Assembly: GCF_023517795.1 (NCBI RefSeq)
Contig: NZ_CP082928.1
Span: 4,774,001-4,838,000 of the forward strand
Source: Pseudomonas fulva
GTDB lineage: Bacteria; Pseudomonadota; Gammaproteobacteria; Pseudomonadales; Pseudomonadaceae
DNA length: 64,000 nt
Reading direction: 5' to 3'
Below the pieces are notes generated by a model, which saw nothing but the letters and a program-made list of their open reading frames with translations, did no database searches and had not been told where the DNA came from. The position numbers and the translations under genes are program-made. Shown in pieces: positions 8,632 to 17,064 of the stretch; position 1 is the stretch's first letter; each line of letters starts with the position of its first letter.

Positions 8632-9767
8632 TGGCCGAGTCGGATAGCGGTGCCGATAAAAGTGAGGAACCCACGGAGAAACGCCGCCGCGAATCCCGTG
8701 AAAAAGGCCAGATCGCGCGTTCACGCGAGCTCAACACCTTTGCCATCATGCTGGCGGGGACCGGCGGGTTGCTGGCCACCGGCGGGTCGATCGGCAACGC
8801 CATGCTGGAGATGATGCGCGGCAATTTCTCCCTGTCGCGCGAGGTGCTGATGGACGAGCGCAGCATGGCCCTGTGGCTGGCCGCCTCCGGGCAGCTGGCG
8901 CTCGAGGCGCTGCTGCCACTGCTTGTGGTTTTGCTGGTGATGTCCATCGTCGGGCCGATCGCCCTGGGTGGCTGGCTGTTCTCGGCCAAGGCCATGGCGC
9001 CCAAGTTCAGCCGCATGAATCCGCTTGCCGGGCTCAAGCGCATGTTCTCGATGAAGGCACTGGTCGAGCTGCTCAAGGCGCTGGCGAAATTCATCGTCAT
9101 TCTGGTGGTGGCGCTGGTGGTGCTGTCGATGGATCGCGACGATCTGCTGGCGATCGCCAACGAACCCATAGAATCGGCGATCATGCATTCGGCCCAGGTC
9201 GTCGGTTGGAGCGCGCTGTGGATGTCCCTCGGGCTGATCCTGATCGCTGCCGTGGACGTGCCGTTCCAGCTCTGGGACAACAAGCAGAAGCTGATGATGA
9301 CCAAGCAGGAGGTCAAGGACGAGTACAAGGACAGCGAGGGCAAACCCGAGGTCAAGCAACGCATTCGCCAATTGCAGCACGAGATGACCCAGCGGCGCAT
9401 GATGCAGGCCGTGCCGCAGGCCGACGTGGTGATCACCAACCCGACCCACTTTGCCGTTGCCTTGAAATACGACCCGGACGCCGGGCAGGCGCCCATGTTG
9501 CTGGCCAAGGGCAGCGACTTCACCGCGCTGAAGATCCGCGAGATCGCCACCGAGCACAACGTGCTGCTGCTGGAGTCGCCGGCCTTGGCGCGGTCGATCT
9601 ACCACACCACGGAGCTCGATCAGGAAATTCCCGCCGGCCTGTATCTCGCTGTCGCCCAGGTACTGGCGTACGTCTATCAGATTCGCCAGTTCCAGGCCGG
9701 CAAGGGCAAGCGGCCGGCGCCGCTGAAGGATCTGCCCATTCCGCCTGATTTACGTCGCGATGAATGA
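8631..9767 (+). CDS. flhB: Flagellar export switch protein FlhB
   Basis: A 378-residue protein with a basic, charged N-terminus (EEPTEKRRRESREKGQ), four membrane helices and a cytoplasmic domain with the autocleavage motif NPTH (residues 270-273). Cleavage there and FliK action change export specificity from hook to filament. It is the last gene of the fliL operon. Unlike in many flagellar clusters, flhA does not follow directly: sodC intervenes on the other strand. Confidence 0.96.
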   Translation: MAESDSGADKSEEPTEKRRRESREKGQIARSRELNTFAIMLAGTGGLLATGGSIGNAMLEMMRGNFSLSREVLMDERSMALWLAASGQLALEALLPLLVVLLVMSIVGPIALGGWLFSAKAMAPKFSRMNPLAGLKRMFSMKALVELLKALAKFIVILVVALVVLSMDRDDLLAIANEPIESAIMHSAQVVGWSALWMSLGLILIAAVDVPFQLWDNKQKLMMTKQEVKDEYKDSEGKPEVKQRIRQLQHEMTQRRMMQAVPQADVVITNPTHFAVALKYDPDAGQAPMLLAKGSDFTALKIREIATEHNVLLLESPALARSIYHTTELDQEIPAGLYLAVAQVLAYVYQIRQFQAGKGKRPAPLKDLPIPPDLRRDE

Positions 9768-9770
9768 TGG

Positions 9771-9796
9771 GGTGCAGCCCGTTTGAGGGCCGCACC
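9771..9796. terminator. Hairpin between convergent flhB and sodC
   Basis: GGTGCxGCCC (9771-9780) pairs with GGGCxGCACC (9787-9796) around a 6-base loop, with one internal mismatch. It has no T-run on the plus strand, so it is only a candidate terminator for the converging genes. Confidence 0.4.
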
Positions 9797-9804
9797 ACCG
9801 CCAG

Positions 9805-10326
9805 TTACTTGATCACGCCGCAGGCCACGCGCGCGCCGCCGCCACCCAGGGGCTTGGGATGGTCGGCGTGGTTGTCGCCACCGGCGTGAACCATCAGCGA
9901 CAGGTCCTTGAGCTCGTCCACGCTCTTGATGCGGGGTGCCAGCACGGGCTGGCTGGCCTTGCCGTCCGCAGTCACCAGCAGGGCGGGAAGGTCGCCCAGG
10001 TGGCCCTCGCCCCAGGGCAGGCCATGTTTGCCGGTGCCTTTCGGATCCCAGTGACCGCCAGCGGCTTCGGCAGCAGAGGGCTGGCCATCCTTGGGTGCCG
10101 GGTCACAGCTGGGTTTGCTGTGTACGTGGAAGCCATGCACGCCGGGCTCCAGGTCGTGCAGCTCGGGGGTGAACACCACGCCGTACGGGCTCTGGCTGAT
10201 CACCACCTTGCCCACCGAGCTGCCGACGCCGTTGGCATCCACAGCGTTGAGTTCGACGGTCTTGTCAGCGGCATGCAGGCTGGCCGCGCAGCAACTGGCC
10301 AGGGCGGCCATCATCCAACGTTTCAT
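9805..10326 (-). CDS. sodC: Periplasmic Cu,Zn superoxide dismutase
   Basis: A 173-residue protein with a signal peptide (about 1-19, ending SLHA). Metal ligands lie in [12 protein letters not shown] and [13 protein letters not shown], and the C-terminal block is [22 protein letters not shown]. It disproportionates superoxide in the periplasm. The ATG at 10326 has AAGGAG 6-11 bases upstream; a longer in-frame start at 10371 has no such site and would bury the signal peptide. It stands alone on the minus strand between flhB and flhA, so it splits the two flagellar operons and is divergent from flhA. Confidence 0.93.
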   Translation of the reverse strand: MKRWMMAALASCCAASLHAADKTVELNAVDANGVGSSVGKVVISQSPYGVVFTPELHDLEPGVHGFHVHSKPSCDPAPKDGQPSAAEAAGGHWDPKGTGKHGLPWGEGHLGDLPALLVTADGKASQPVLAPRIKSVDELKDLSLMVHAGGDNHADHPKPLGGGGARVACGVIK

Positions 10327-10481
10327 GGTGCTCTCCTTGGTGGATCGTCTTTGAGTGGAGCCATTGCTCACAGGCTGTGACTGGCCTTTGCCGGTGGGGT
10401 TCGTGTTTTCGTCCCGCGGCTGTACGGGGGCAGGCCCCCGGCCTTAGGAGGGAGCCGCCTGTTTCGCGGCTTTCGAAGAGT

Positions 10482-10497
10482 TGGAAAGGTTCTTGCA
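10482..10497 (+). promoter_or_regulatory. Sigma-54 (RpoN) promoter upstream of flhA
   Basis: TGGAAAGGTTCTTGCA carries GG and GC at -24/-12 spacing. It lies 58 bases before the flhA start, in the gap divergent from sodC. It would drive flhA-flhF-fleN-fliA, a sigma-54-dependent operon in Pseudomonas. Confidence 0.75.
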
Positions 10498-10554
10498 ATA
10501 CCGGCTGCAGAGACGTCCTGGACGTCAAAAGATTGAATCAGTCGGGGTACCCAC

Positions 10555-12684
10555 GTGGCACTAGATCGCGCACAAATGATTGGCGATGTTCGCAGCAACC
10601 TTTCCGGGCTGCGCAAAGGCAATCTCGGCATCCCGCTGCTGCTGCTGGTCATGCTCGCCATGGTCATGCTGCCGATCCCGCCATTCTTGCTCGACGTGCT
10701 GTTCACCTTCAGCATCGCGTTGTCGATCGTCGTGCTGCTGGTGGCGATCTATGCCCTGCGGCCGCTGGATTTCGCCGTGTTCCCGACCATCCTGCTGGCC
10801 GCGACCCTGCTGCGTCTGGCCCTCAACGTGGCCTCCACCCGGGTGGTGCTGCTGCATGGCCAGGACGGCCACGACGCCGCGGGCAAGGTGATCCAGGCCT
10901 TCGGCGAGGTGGTGATCGGCGGCAACTACGTGGTCGGTATCGTGGTGTTCGCGATCCTCATGATCATCAACTTCGTGGTGGTCACCAAGGGTGCCGGGCG
11001 CATTTCCGAGGTGAGTGCGCGTTTCACCCTGGACGCCATGCCCGGCAAGCAGATGGCCATCGACGCCGACCTCAACGCCGGCCTGATCGATCAGGTGGAA
11101 GCCAAGAAACGGCGCAGCGAAGTGGCCCAGGAAGCCGACTTCTACGGCTCCATGGACGGTGCCAGCAAGTTCGTGCGCGGCGACGCCGTCGCCGGCCTGC
11201 TGATCCTGTTCATCAACCTGATCGGCGGCATGGCGATCGGCATGCTGCAGCACGGCCTGAGCTTCGCCGACGCCGGGCGTATCTACACCCTGCTGACCAT
11301 CGGTGACGGCCTGGTGGCGCAGATCCCGTCGCTGCTGCTGTCCACGGCCGCCGCGATCATGGTCACCCGCGTTTCCAGCGCCGAGGACATGGGCGCCCAG
11401 GTCAACCGCCAGATGTTCGCCTCGCCGCGCGCCCTGGCCGTATCCGCCGCGATCATGATCGCCATGGGCCTGGTACCCGGCATGCCGCACATGTCGTTCA
11501 TCAGCCTCGGTCTGGTCGCGGCTGGCGCTGCCTACTGGATCGCCAACAAGCAGCGCAAGACCAAGGAAGCCGAAGTCATCGAAGTGCAGCGCCAGCAGGA
11601 ACTGCTGCCGGCCCAGCGCGCCCAGGAGGTCAAGGAACTTGGCTGGGACGACGTGGTGCCGGTGGACATGGTCGGCCTGGAGGTGGGCTACCGGCTGATT
11701 CCCCTGGTCGATCGCAACCAGGGTGGCCAGTTGCTGGCGCGTATCAAGGGCGTGCGCAAGAAGCTTTCCCAGGAGATGGGCTTCCTGATGCCATCGGTGC
11801 ATATCCGCGACAACCTCGACCTGCAGCCCAATGCCTACCGCCTGACCCTGATGGGCGTGAGTGTCGCCGAGGCCGAGGTGTACCCGGATCGCGAATTGGC
11901 GATCAACCCCGGCCAGGTGTTCGGCACCCTCAACGGAGTGGCCGCCAGAGATCCGGCGTTCGGCCTGGAGGCGGTGTGGATCGACCCGGGCCAGCGCGAC
12001 CAGGCGCAATCGCTCGGTTACACCGTGGTGGATGCCAGCACCGTGGTGGCCACGCACCTCAATCAGATCCTGCACAAGCATGCCCACGAGCTGCTCGGCC
12101 ACGAAGAAGTCCAGCAACTGATGCAGCTGCTGGCGAAAAGCTCGCCGAAACTGGCCGAGGAGCTGGTGCCGGGGCTGATTTCCCTGTCGACCCTGCTCAA
12201 GGTGCTGCAGGCGCTGCTCCAGGAGCAGGTGCCGGTGCGTGATATCCGCACCATCGCCGAGGCCATCGCCAATGTCGCACCAAGGAGTCAAGATCCCGCC
12301 GCCATGGTTGCGGCAGTTCGGGTCGCGCTGTCCCGCGCCATCGTGCAAAACATCGTGGGACTAGAGCCGGAGCTGCCTGTGATCACTCTTGAGCCAAGGT
12401 TGGAACAGATATTGCTAAACAGTCTTCAGAAGGCCGGTCAGGGCTCCGAGGATGGCATCCTCCTCGAACCCGGCATGGCCGAGAAGCTGCAGCGTTCCCT
12501 GGTGGAAGCAGCGCAGCGTCAGGAGATGCTTGGCAAGCCGGTGATTCTGCTGGCAGCCGGGCCGGTTCGGGGAATGCTCTCGCGTTTCGCCCGGTTGGCC
12601 GTCCCGAGCATGCATGTTCTGGCGTACCAGGAAATTCCGGACAACAAGCAGGTCACCATCGTTGCGACGGTGGGGCAGAACTAA
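10555..12684 (+). CDS. flhA: Flagellar export protein FlhA
   Basis: A 709-residue protein. The N-terminal half has about eight membrane helices and the FHIPEP-type region (TRVVLLHGQDGHDAAGKVI, DLNAGLIDQVEAKKRR). The C-terminal cytoplasmic ring domain runs from about residue 350. FlhA forms the nonameric export ring and binds chaperone-substrate complexes. Translation begins with GTG; no in-frame ATG occurs close by before the conserved RAQMIGDVRSNL. It is the first gene of the flhA-flhF-fleN-fliA group. Confidence 0.96.
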   Translation: MALDRAQMIGDVRSNLSGLRKGNLGIPLLLLVMLAMVMLPIPPFLLDVLFTFSIALSIVVLLVAIYALRPLDFAVFPTILLAATLLRLALNVASTRVVLLHGQDGHDAAGKVIQAFGEVVIGGNYVVGIVVFAILMIINFVVVTKGAGRISEVSARFTLDAMPGKQMAIDADLNAGLIDQVEAKKRRSEVAQEADFYGSMDGASKFVRGDAVAGLLILFINLIGGMAIGMLQHGLSFADAGRIYTLLTIGDGLVAQIPSLLLSTAAAIMVTRVSSAEDMGAQVNRQMFASPRALAVSAAIMIAMGLVPGMPHMSFISLGLVAAGAAYWIANKQRKTKEAEVIEVQRQQELLPAQRAQEVKELGWDDVVPVDMVGLEVGYRLIPLVDRNQGGQLLARIKGVRKKLSQEMGFLMPSVHIRDNLDLQPNAYRLTLMGVSVAEAEVYPDRELAINPGQVFGTLNGVAARDPAFGLEAVWIDPGQRDQAQSLGYTVVDASTVVATHLNQILHKHAHELLGHEEVQQLMQLLAKSSPKLAEELVPGLISLSTLLKVLQALLQEQVPVRDIRTIAEAIANVAPRSQDPAAMVAAVRVALSRAIVQNIVGLEPELPVITLEPRLEQILLNSLQKAGQGSEDGILLEPGMAEKLQRSLVEAAQRQEMLGKPVILLAAGPVRGMLSRFARLAVPSMHVLAYQEIPDNKQVTIVATVGQN

Positions 12685-12699
12685 TCGAGGGTACGGGCC

Positions 12700-14007
12700 A
12701 TGCAGGTCAAACGCTTTTTCGCTGCCGATATGCGCCAAGCCATGAAGCTGGTGCGCGATGAGCTGGGCGCCGATGCGACCATCATCGCCAACCGCCGCGT
12801 GGCCGGTGGTGTGGAATTGACGGCTGCGCTCGATTATCAGGCTCCGCCGGTACCGGCGCGGCAGGCCAACCCCGCGCTGGAAGCCGAGCTGCGCAAGACC
12901 CAGTCGAAGATTGCTTCGGCCCATGCCGAGTTGACCACGCGCAGCCAGGCCGATGCCGGCAAGGACCGTCAGCTGTTTGGCGCGGCGCCTGCCGCGCCGT
13001 CCGCCGACAGCCTCGATGCCGTGTTGCAGCGCCAGCAGCAGAAGCCGGCTGCGGCCTCGGTCGATCAGTCGGCGCTGGATTCCATGCGCTCCGAACTGCA
13101 TGGCCTGCGTGAGTTGATCGAAATGCAGATGGGTTCCATGGCCTGGGGGCAGATGCAGGCCCGGCGTCCACAGCAGGCCACCTTGTGGCGTCGCCTGCAG
13201 CGTATGGGGCTGCCCGCCGAGCTGGCGCGCACGCTGCTCGAGCGCGTGGCCTCGATCGGCGATCAGCGTCAGGCCTGGCGCATGGTGCTGGCGCACCTCG
13301 CCCACTCGATCCAGACGCCCAAGCAGGAGCCGATGGAAGAGGGCGGTGTGATCGCCCTGGTCGGCCCGGCCGGCATGGGCAAGACCACCACCCTGGCCAA
13401 GCTGGCCGCTCGCTACGTACTCAAGTATGGTGCCGCCAGCATCGCCCTGGTGAGCATGGACAGCTACCGCATCGGTGCCCAGGAGCAGCTCAAGACCCTG
13501 GGACGGATTCTTGGCGTCTCGGTGACCCAGGTCGACCCCGGTCAGTCGCTGACCCAGGCCCTGGCGCCGTTGGCGCGCAAGCGCGTGGTGCTGATCGACA
13601 CCGCCGGCCTGCCCGCCAACGATCCGGCGCTGCGCATGCAACTCGAGGCGCTGGCCAGTCGCGGCGTCAATGCCCGCAATTACCTGGTACTGGCCGCCAC
13701 CAGCCAGGCCCAGGTGCTCAAGGCGGCCTATCACAGCTACAAGCGTTGTGGGCTGGCCGGCTGCATTCTGAGTAAACTGGACGAGGCGGCCAGCATGGGC
13801 GAGGTCTTGGGCCTGGCTATTGGCCACCGCCTGCCGGTAGCCTACCTGGCGGATGGTCCGCGCATCCCGGATGACGTGCACGTGCCGCGCAGCCACCAGC
13901 TGGTCAGCCGCGCCGTCGGGCTGCAGGCGCCGGACGAGCCGAGCGAAGACACCATGGCCGACATGTTCGCCGGGCTTTATCAGAACCCGGCCAGGCAGGC
14001 CGGTTGA
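12700..14007 (+). CDS. flhF: Flagellar placement GTPase FlhF
   Basis: A 435-residue SRP-type GTPase: a basic N-terminus (MQVKRFFAADMRQAMKLV), a low-complexity linker, an N domain and a G domain from about residue 215. The G domain has GPAGMGKTTTLAKLA (G1), SMDSYRIGAQEQLKTLG and IDTAGL (G3). In polar flagellates FlhF recruits the first basal-body parts to the pole. It lies 15 bases after flhA and 96 bases before fleN. Confidence 0.95.
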   Translation: MQVKRFFAADMRQAMKLVRDELGADATIIANRRVAGGVELTAALDYQAPPVPARQANPALEAELRKTQSKIASAHAELTTRSQADAGKDRQLFGAAPAAPSADSLDAVLQRQQQKPAAASVDQSALDSMRSELHGLRELIEMQMGSMAWGQMQARRPQQATLWRRLQRMGLPAELARTLLERVASIGDQRQAWRMVLAHLAHSIQTPKQEPMEEGGVIALVGPAGMGKTTTLAKLAARYVLKYGAASIALVSMDSYRIGAQEQLKTLGRILGVSVTQVDPGQSLTQALAPLARKRVVLIDTAGLPANDPALRMQLEALASRGVNARNYLVLAATSQAQVLKAAYHSYKRCGLAGCILSKLDEAASMGEVLGLAIGHRLPVAYLADGPRIPDDVHVPRSHQLVSRAVGLQAPDEPSEDTMADMFAGLYQNPARQAG

Positions 14008-14103
14008 ACGGGTTGAGTGTGGCGAAGCGCTGGTCGTGCTCGCCGCGACAGCGCACAATGGCCCCAGGGCCCACAGTGAAGTTAGATAAGGTGTATAGAT
14101 AAC

Positions 14104-14934
14104 ATGGGTATGCATCCCGTACAGGTGATCGCGGTGACCGGCGGCAAAGGCGGCGTTGGCAAGACCAATGTGTCGGTGAATTTGTCACTGGCGCTCGCCG
14201 ATCTCGGTCGGCGCGTCATGCTCATGGATGCCGACCTTGGCCTGGCCAACGTCGACGTGTTGCTCGGCCTGACCGCCAAACGCACCCTGGCCGACGTCAT
14301 CGACGGCCAATGCGATCTGCGCGACGTGGTTTTGCAGGGCCCCGGTGGCATTCGCATCGTGCCCGCGGCCTCCGGCACCCAGGCCATGGTGCAGCTCACG
14401 CCCATGCAGCATGCCGGCCTGATCCAGGCCTTCAGCGACATCAGTGACAACCTCGACGTGCTGATCGTCGACACCGCTGCCGGCATCGGCGACTCGGTGG
14501 TCAGCTTCGTGCGCGCGGCCCAGGAAGTGCTGGTGGTGGTGTGCGATGAACCGACCTCCATCACCGATGCCTACGCGTTGATCAAACTGCTTAATCGCGA
14601 CCACGGCATGAGCCGTTTCCGGGTGCTCGCCAACATGGCGCACAGCCCCCAGGAAGGCCGCAATCTGTTTGCTAAGCTGACCAAGGTGACCGACCGTTTT
14701 CTGGATGTCGCGCTGCAGTATGTCGGCGCGGTGCCCTACGACGAATCGGTTCGCAAGGCCGTACAGAAACAACGTGCGGTGTATGAGGCGTTCCCTCGTT
14801 CGAAGTGCGCGCTGGCGTTCAAGGCGATTGCCCAGAAGGTCGATGCATGGCCCTTGCCGGCCAACCCGCGTGGCCATCTGGAGTTTTTCGTGGAGCGCCT
14901 GGTGCAACAACCGACTGCAGACACGGCTGTATGA
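14104..14934 (+). CDS. fleN: Flagellar number regulator FleN (MinD-like ATPase)
   Basis: A 276-residue P-loop ATPase with deviant Walker A motif TGGKGGVGKT (near residues 11-20), switch region VDTAAGIGDSVVSF and a C-terminal amphipathic tail typical of MinD/FlhG proteins. FleN binds the activator FleQ and limits the flagellar number, usually to one polar flagellum. Its stop overlaps the fliA start by 4 bases (ATGA). Confidence 0.95.
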   Translation: MGMHPVQVIAVTGGKGGVGKTNVSVNLSLALADLGRRVMLMDADLGLANVDVLLGLTAKRTLADVIDGQCDLRDVVLQGPGGIRIVPAASGTQAMVQLTPMQHAGLIQAFSDISDNLDVLIVDTAAGIGDSVVSFVRAAQEVLVVVCDEPTSITDAYALIKLLNRDHGMSRFRVLANMAHSPQEGRNLFAKLTKVTDRFLDVALQYVGAVPYDESVRKAVQKQRAVYEAFPRSKCALAFKAIAQKVDAWPLPANPRGHLEFFVERLVQQPTADTAV

Positions 14935-15674
14935 CGACAGCCTCTGGACTCCGAATGTACAGCAAGGCAACAGCACGAGATTCACAGCATCAGTTGATCG
15001 AGCGCCACGCGCCGCTGGTAAAACGTATCGCCTACCACCTGTTGGCCCGCCTGCCGGCCAACGTGCAGGTCGACGATCTGATCCAGGCCGGCATGATCGG
15101 CTTGCTCGAGGCGTCGCGTAAGTACGACGCCGGCAAGGGTGCCAGTTTCGAAACCTTTGCCGGCATTCGCATCCGCGGCGCCATGCTCGACGAAGTGCGC
15201 AAGGGTGACTGGGCGCCACGCTCGGTGCACCGCAACAGCCGCATGGTCAGTGATGCGATACGAAAAATTGAGGCCAGAACCGGTCGTGACGCTAAAGATC
15301 ACGAGGTTGCTGCCGAACTCCAATTGAGTCTCGAAGATTACTACGGCATTCTTGGCGACACTTTGGGCAGCCGCCTGTTCAGTTTCGACGACCTCTTGCA
15401 GGAAGGCGAGAACGGCGGCCTGCAGGAAGACACGAGTTCCCTGCATCACGGGCCATCGCATGAGCTGGAAGACACCCGTTTCCAGGCCGCGTTGGCCGAT
15501 GCCATCAGTAATCTGCCGGAGCGTGAGCGGCTGGTGTTGTCGCTGTATTACGACGAGGAGCTGAACCTCAAGGAAATCGGCGAGGTACTGGGGGTGAGTG
15601 AGTCGCGGGTCAGCCAGCTGCATAGCCAGTGTGCCGCGCGTTTGCGAGCGCGGCTGGGGGAATGGCGCGCATAG
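14931..15674 (+). CDS. fliA: RNA polymerase sigma-28 factor FliA
   Basis: A 247-residue sigma-70-family factor. Region 2 has LVKRIAYHLLARLPANVQVDD and FETFAGIRIRGAMLDEVRKG; region 4 has LPERERLVLSLYYDEELNLKEIGEVLGVSESRVSQ as its helix-turn-helix. FliA transcribes late flagellar and chemotaxis genes and is held by FlgM until hook completion. The ATG at 14931 overlaps the fleN stop and gives the usual 247-residue length; longer upstream in-frame starts run into fleN coding sequence. Confidence 0.95.
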   Translation: MTTASGLRMYSKATARDSQHQLIERHAPLVKRIAYHLLARLPANVQVDDLIQAGMIGLLEASRKYDAGKGASFETFAGIRIRGAMLDEVRKGDWAPRSVHRNSRMVSDAIRKIEARTGRDAKDHEVAAELQLSLEDYYGILGDTLGSRLFSFDDLLQEGENGGLQEDTSSLHHGPSHELEDTRFQAALADAISNLPERERLVLSLYYDEELNLKEIGEVLGVSESRVSQLHSQCAARLRARLGEWRA

Positions 15675-15858
15675 GAATTTGTTCAGGGGTTGGAGTTGGT
15701 CGAGCCAGTCCTTGTGGTAAATGCAGGACAGCAGGGCGGGGCACACAGTGAACGCAGCAAAGCCGAGCGCATGGGTTGCGGCGTTCAGCCAGGCCGGTTT
15801 CACGATTAATAAGCGCTGCACAAGGTTGCAGGCGTTTTAGGACTGTACGGAGGTCGAC

Positions 15859-16245
15859 TTGGACAAGAACATGAAAATCCTCATCGTCGATGATTTCTCG
15901 ACGATGCGACGGATCATCAAGAACCTCTTGCGTGATCTGGGGTTCACCAACACGGCAGAGGCTGACGACGGCACCACCGCGTTGCCGATGCTGCAGAGCG
16001 GCAGCTTCGATTTTCTGGTAACCGACTGGAACATGCCGGGCATGACGGGCATCGACCTGTTGCGCGCGGTGCGTGCCGACGAGCGACTCAAGCACCTGCC
16101 TGTGCTGATGGTCACGGCGGAAGCCAAACGCGATCAGATCATCGAGGCCGCGCAAGCCGGTGTGAATGGCTATGTAGTCAAGCCGTTCACCGCTCAGGTG
16201 CTCAAGGAAAAGATCGAGAAAATCTTCGAGCGGGTTAACGGCTGA
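15859..16245 (+). CDS. cheY: Chemotaxis response regulator CheY
   Basis: A 128-residue single receiver domain: acidic pair D11/D12, phospho-acceptor D56 in LVTDWNMPG and a conserved Lys in YVVKPFTA. Phospho-CheY binds FliM and changes rotation. GGAGG at 15849-15853 is 5 bases before a TTG codon at 15859 but 17 before the ATG at 15871, so TTG is the likelier start; using the ATG removes four residues. The 184-base gap after fliA holds no gene. Confidence 0.95.
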   Translation: MDKNMKILIVDDFSTMRRIIKNLLRDLGFTNTAEADDGTTALPMLQSGSFDFLVTDWNMPGMTGIDLLRAVRADERLKHLPVLMVTAEAKRDQIIEAAQAGVNGYVVKPFTAQVLKEKIEKIFERVNG

Positions 16246-16264
16246 TGTCTGCCGCGAGGTTGTT

Positions 16265-17053
16265 ATGGAACACCATGAATCTAACGAGGTTGACCTCGAG
16301 TCGACCCTGAAAAGCAATGCCCGCCAACTGGTCGACAGCCTCGAACAGGGCAACTTTGGCGAAGCCGTACAGCTGATCAACGAACTGAACAAGGCGCGCG
16401 ACCGGGGTCTTTACCTCGAAGTCGGCAAGCTCACTCGCGAGTTGCACAACGCGATCGTCAACTTTCAGCTCGATCCCCGGGTACCGCATGCCAAGGAAGT
16501 CTCGCAGATCGCCGATGCGACCGAGCGCCTGAACTATGTGGTCACCATGACCGAGCGTGCGGCCAACCGCACCATGGACCTGGTCGAGCAGAGTGCGCCG
16601 CTGGTCAACGACCTGAGCAGCGAGGCCGATTCGCTCGCCGAGGATTGGGGCCGTTTCATGCGCCGCGAAATGAGCGCCGAGGCGTTCCGTGAACTGGCCA
16701 AGCGCATCGAGCTGTTCCTGGCGCGCAGCCAGCGCGACACCAGCAAGTTGTCGGGGCATCTCAACGACATTCTGCTGGCGCAGGATTACCAGGACCTGAC
16801 CGGCCAGGTGATCAAGCGCGTCACCCAGTTGGTGACCGAGGTCGAGAGCAATCTTCTGAAACTGGTGCTGATGGCCAGCCAGGTCGATCGCTTCGCCGGT
16901 ATCGATCACAACCACGAAGAGCTGCGTGCCGAGCAGAACAAAGAAAAAAATCCGTCCCGCGGTGAAGGTCCGCAGATTCATGCCGATAAGCGTGATGACG
17001 TCGCCTCTAACCAAGACGACGTCGACGATTTGCTGTCCAGTCTGGGTTTTTAG
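16265..17053 (+). CDS. cheZ: CheY-P phosphatase CheZ
   Basis: A 262-residue helical protein with the conserved CheZ block ILLAQDYQDLTGQVIKRV, which contains the catalytic Gln. The C-terminal CheY-binding peptide is QDDVDDLLSSLGF. It dephosphorylates CheY-P. It lies between cheY and cheA with short gaps. Confidence 0.95.
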   Translation: MEHHESNEVDLESTLKSNARQLVDSLEQGNFGEAVQLINELNKARDRGLYLEVGKLTRELHNAIVNFQLDPRVPHAKEVSQIADATERLNYVVTMTERAANRTMDLVEQSAPLVNDLSSEADSLAEDWGRFMRREMSAEAFRELAKRIELFLARSQRDTSKLSGHLNDILLAQDYQDLTGQVIKRVTQLVTEVESNLLKLVLMASQVDRFAGIDHNHEELRAEQNKEKNPSRGEGPQIHADKRDDVASNQDDVDDLLSSLGF

Positions 17054-17064
17054 GAGCACGTCAT

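Noticed and set aside
14040..14103. TGAAGTTA plus AGATAA before fleN as a sigma-28 promoter
   Set aside because: Spacing and the GCCGATAA half do not match the sigma-28 consensus.
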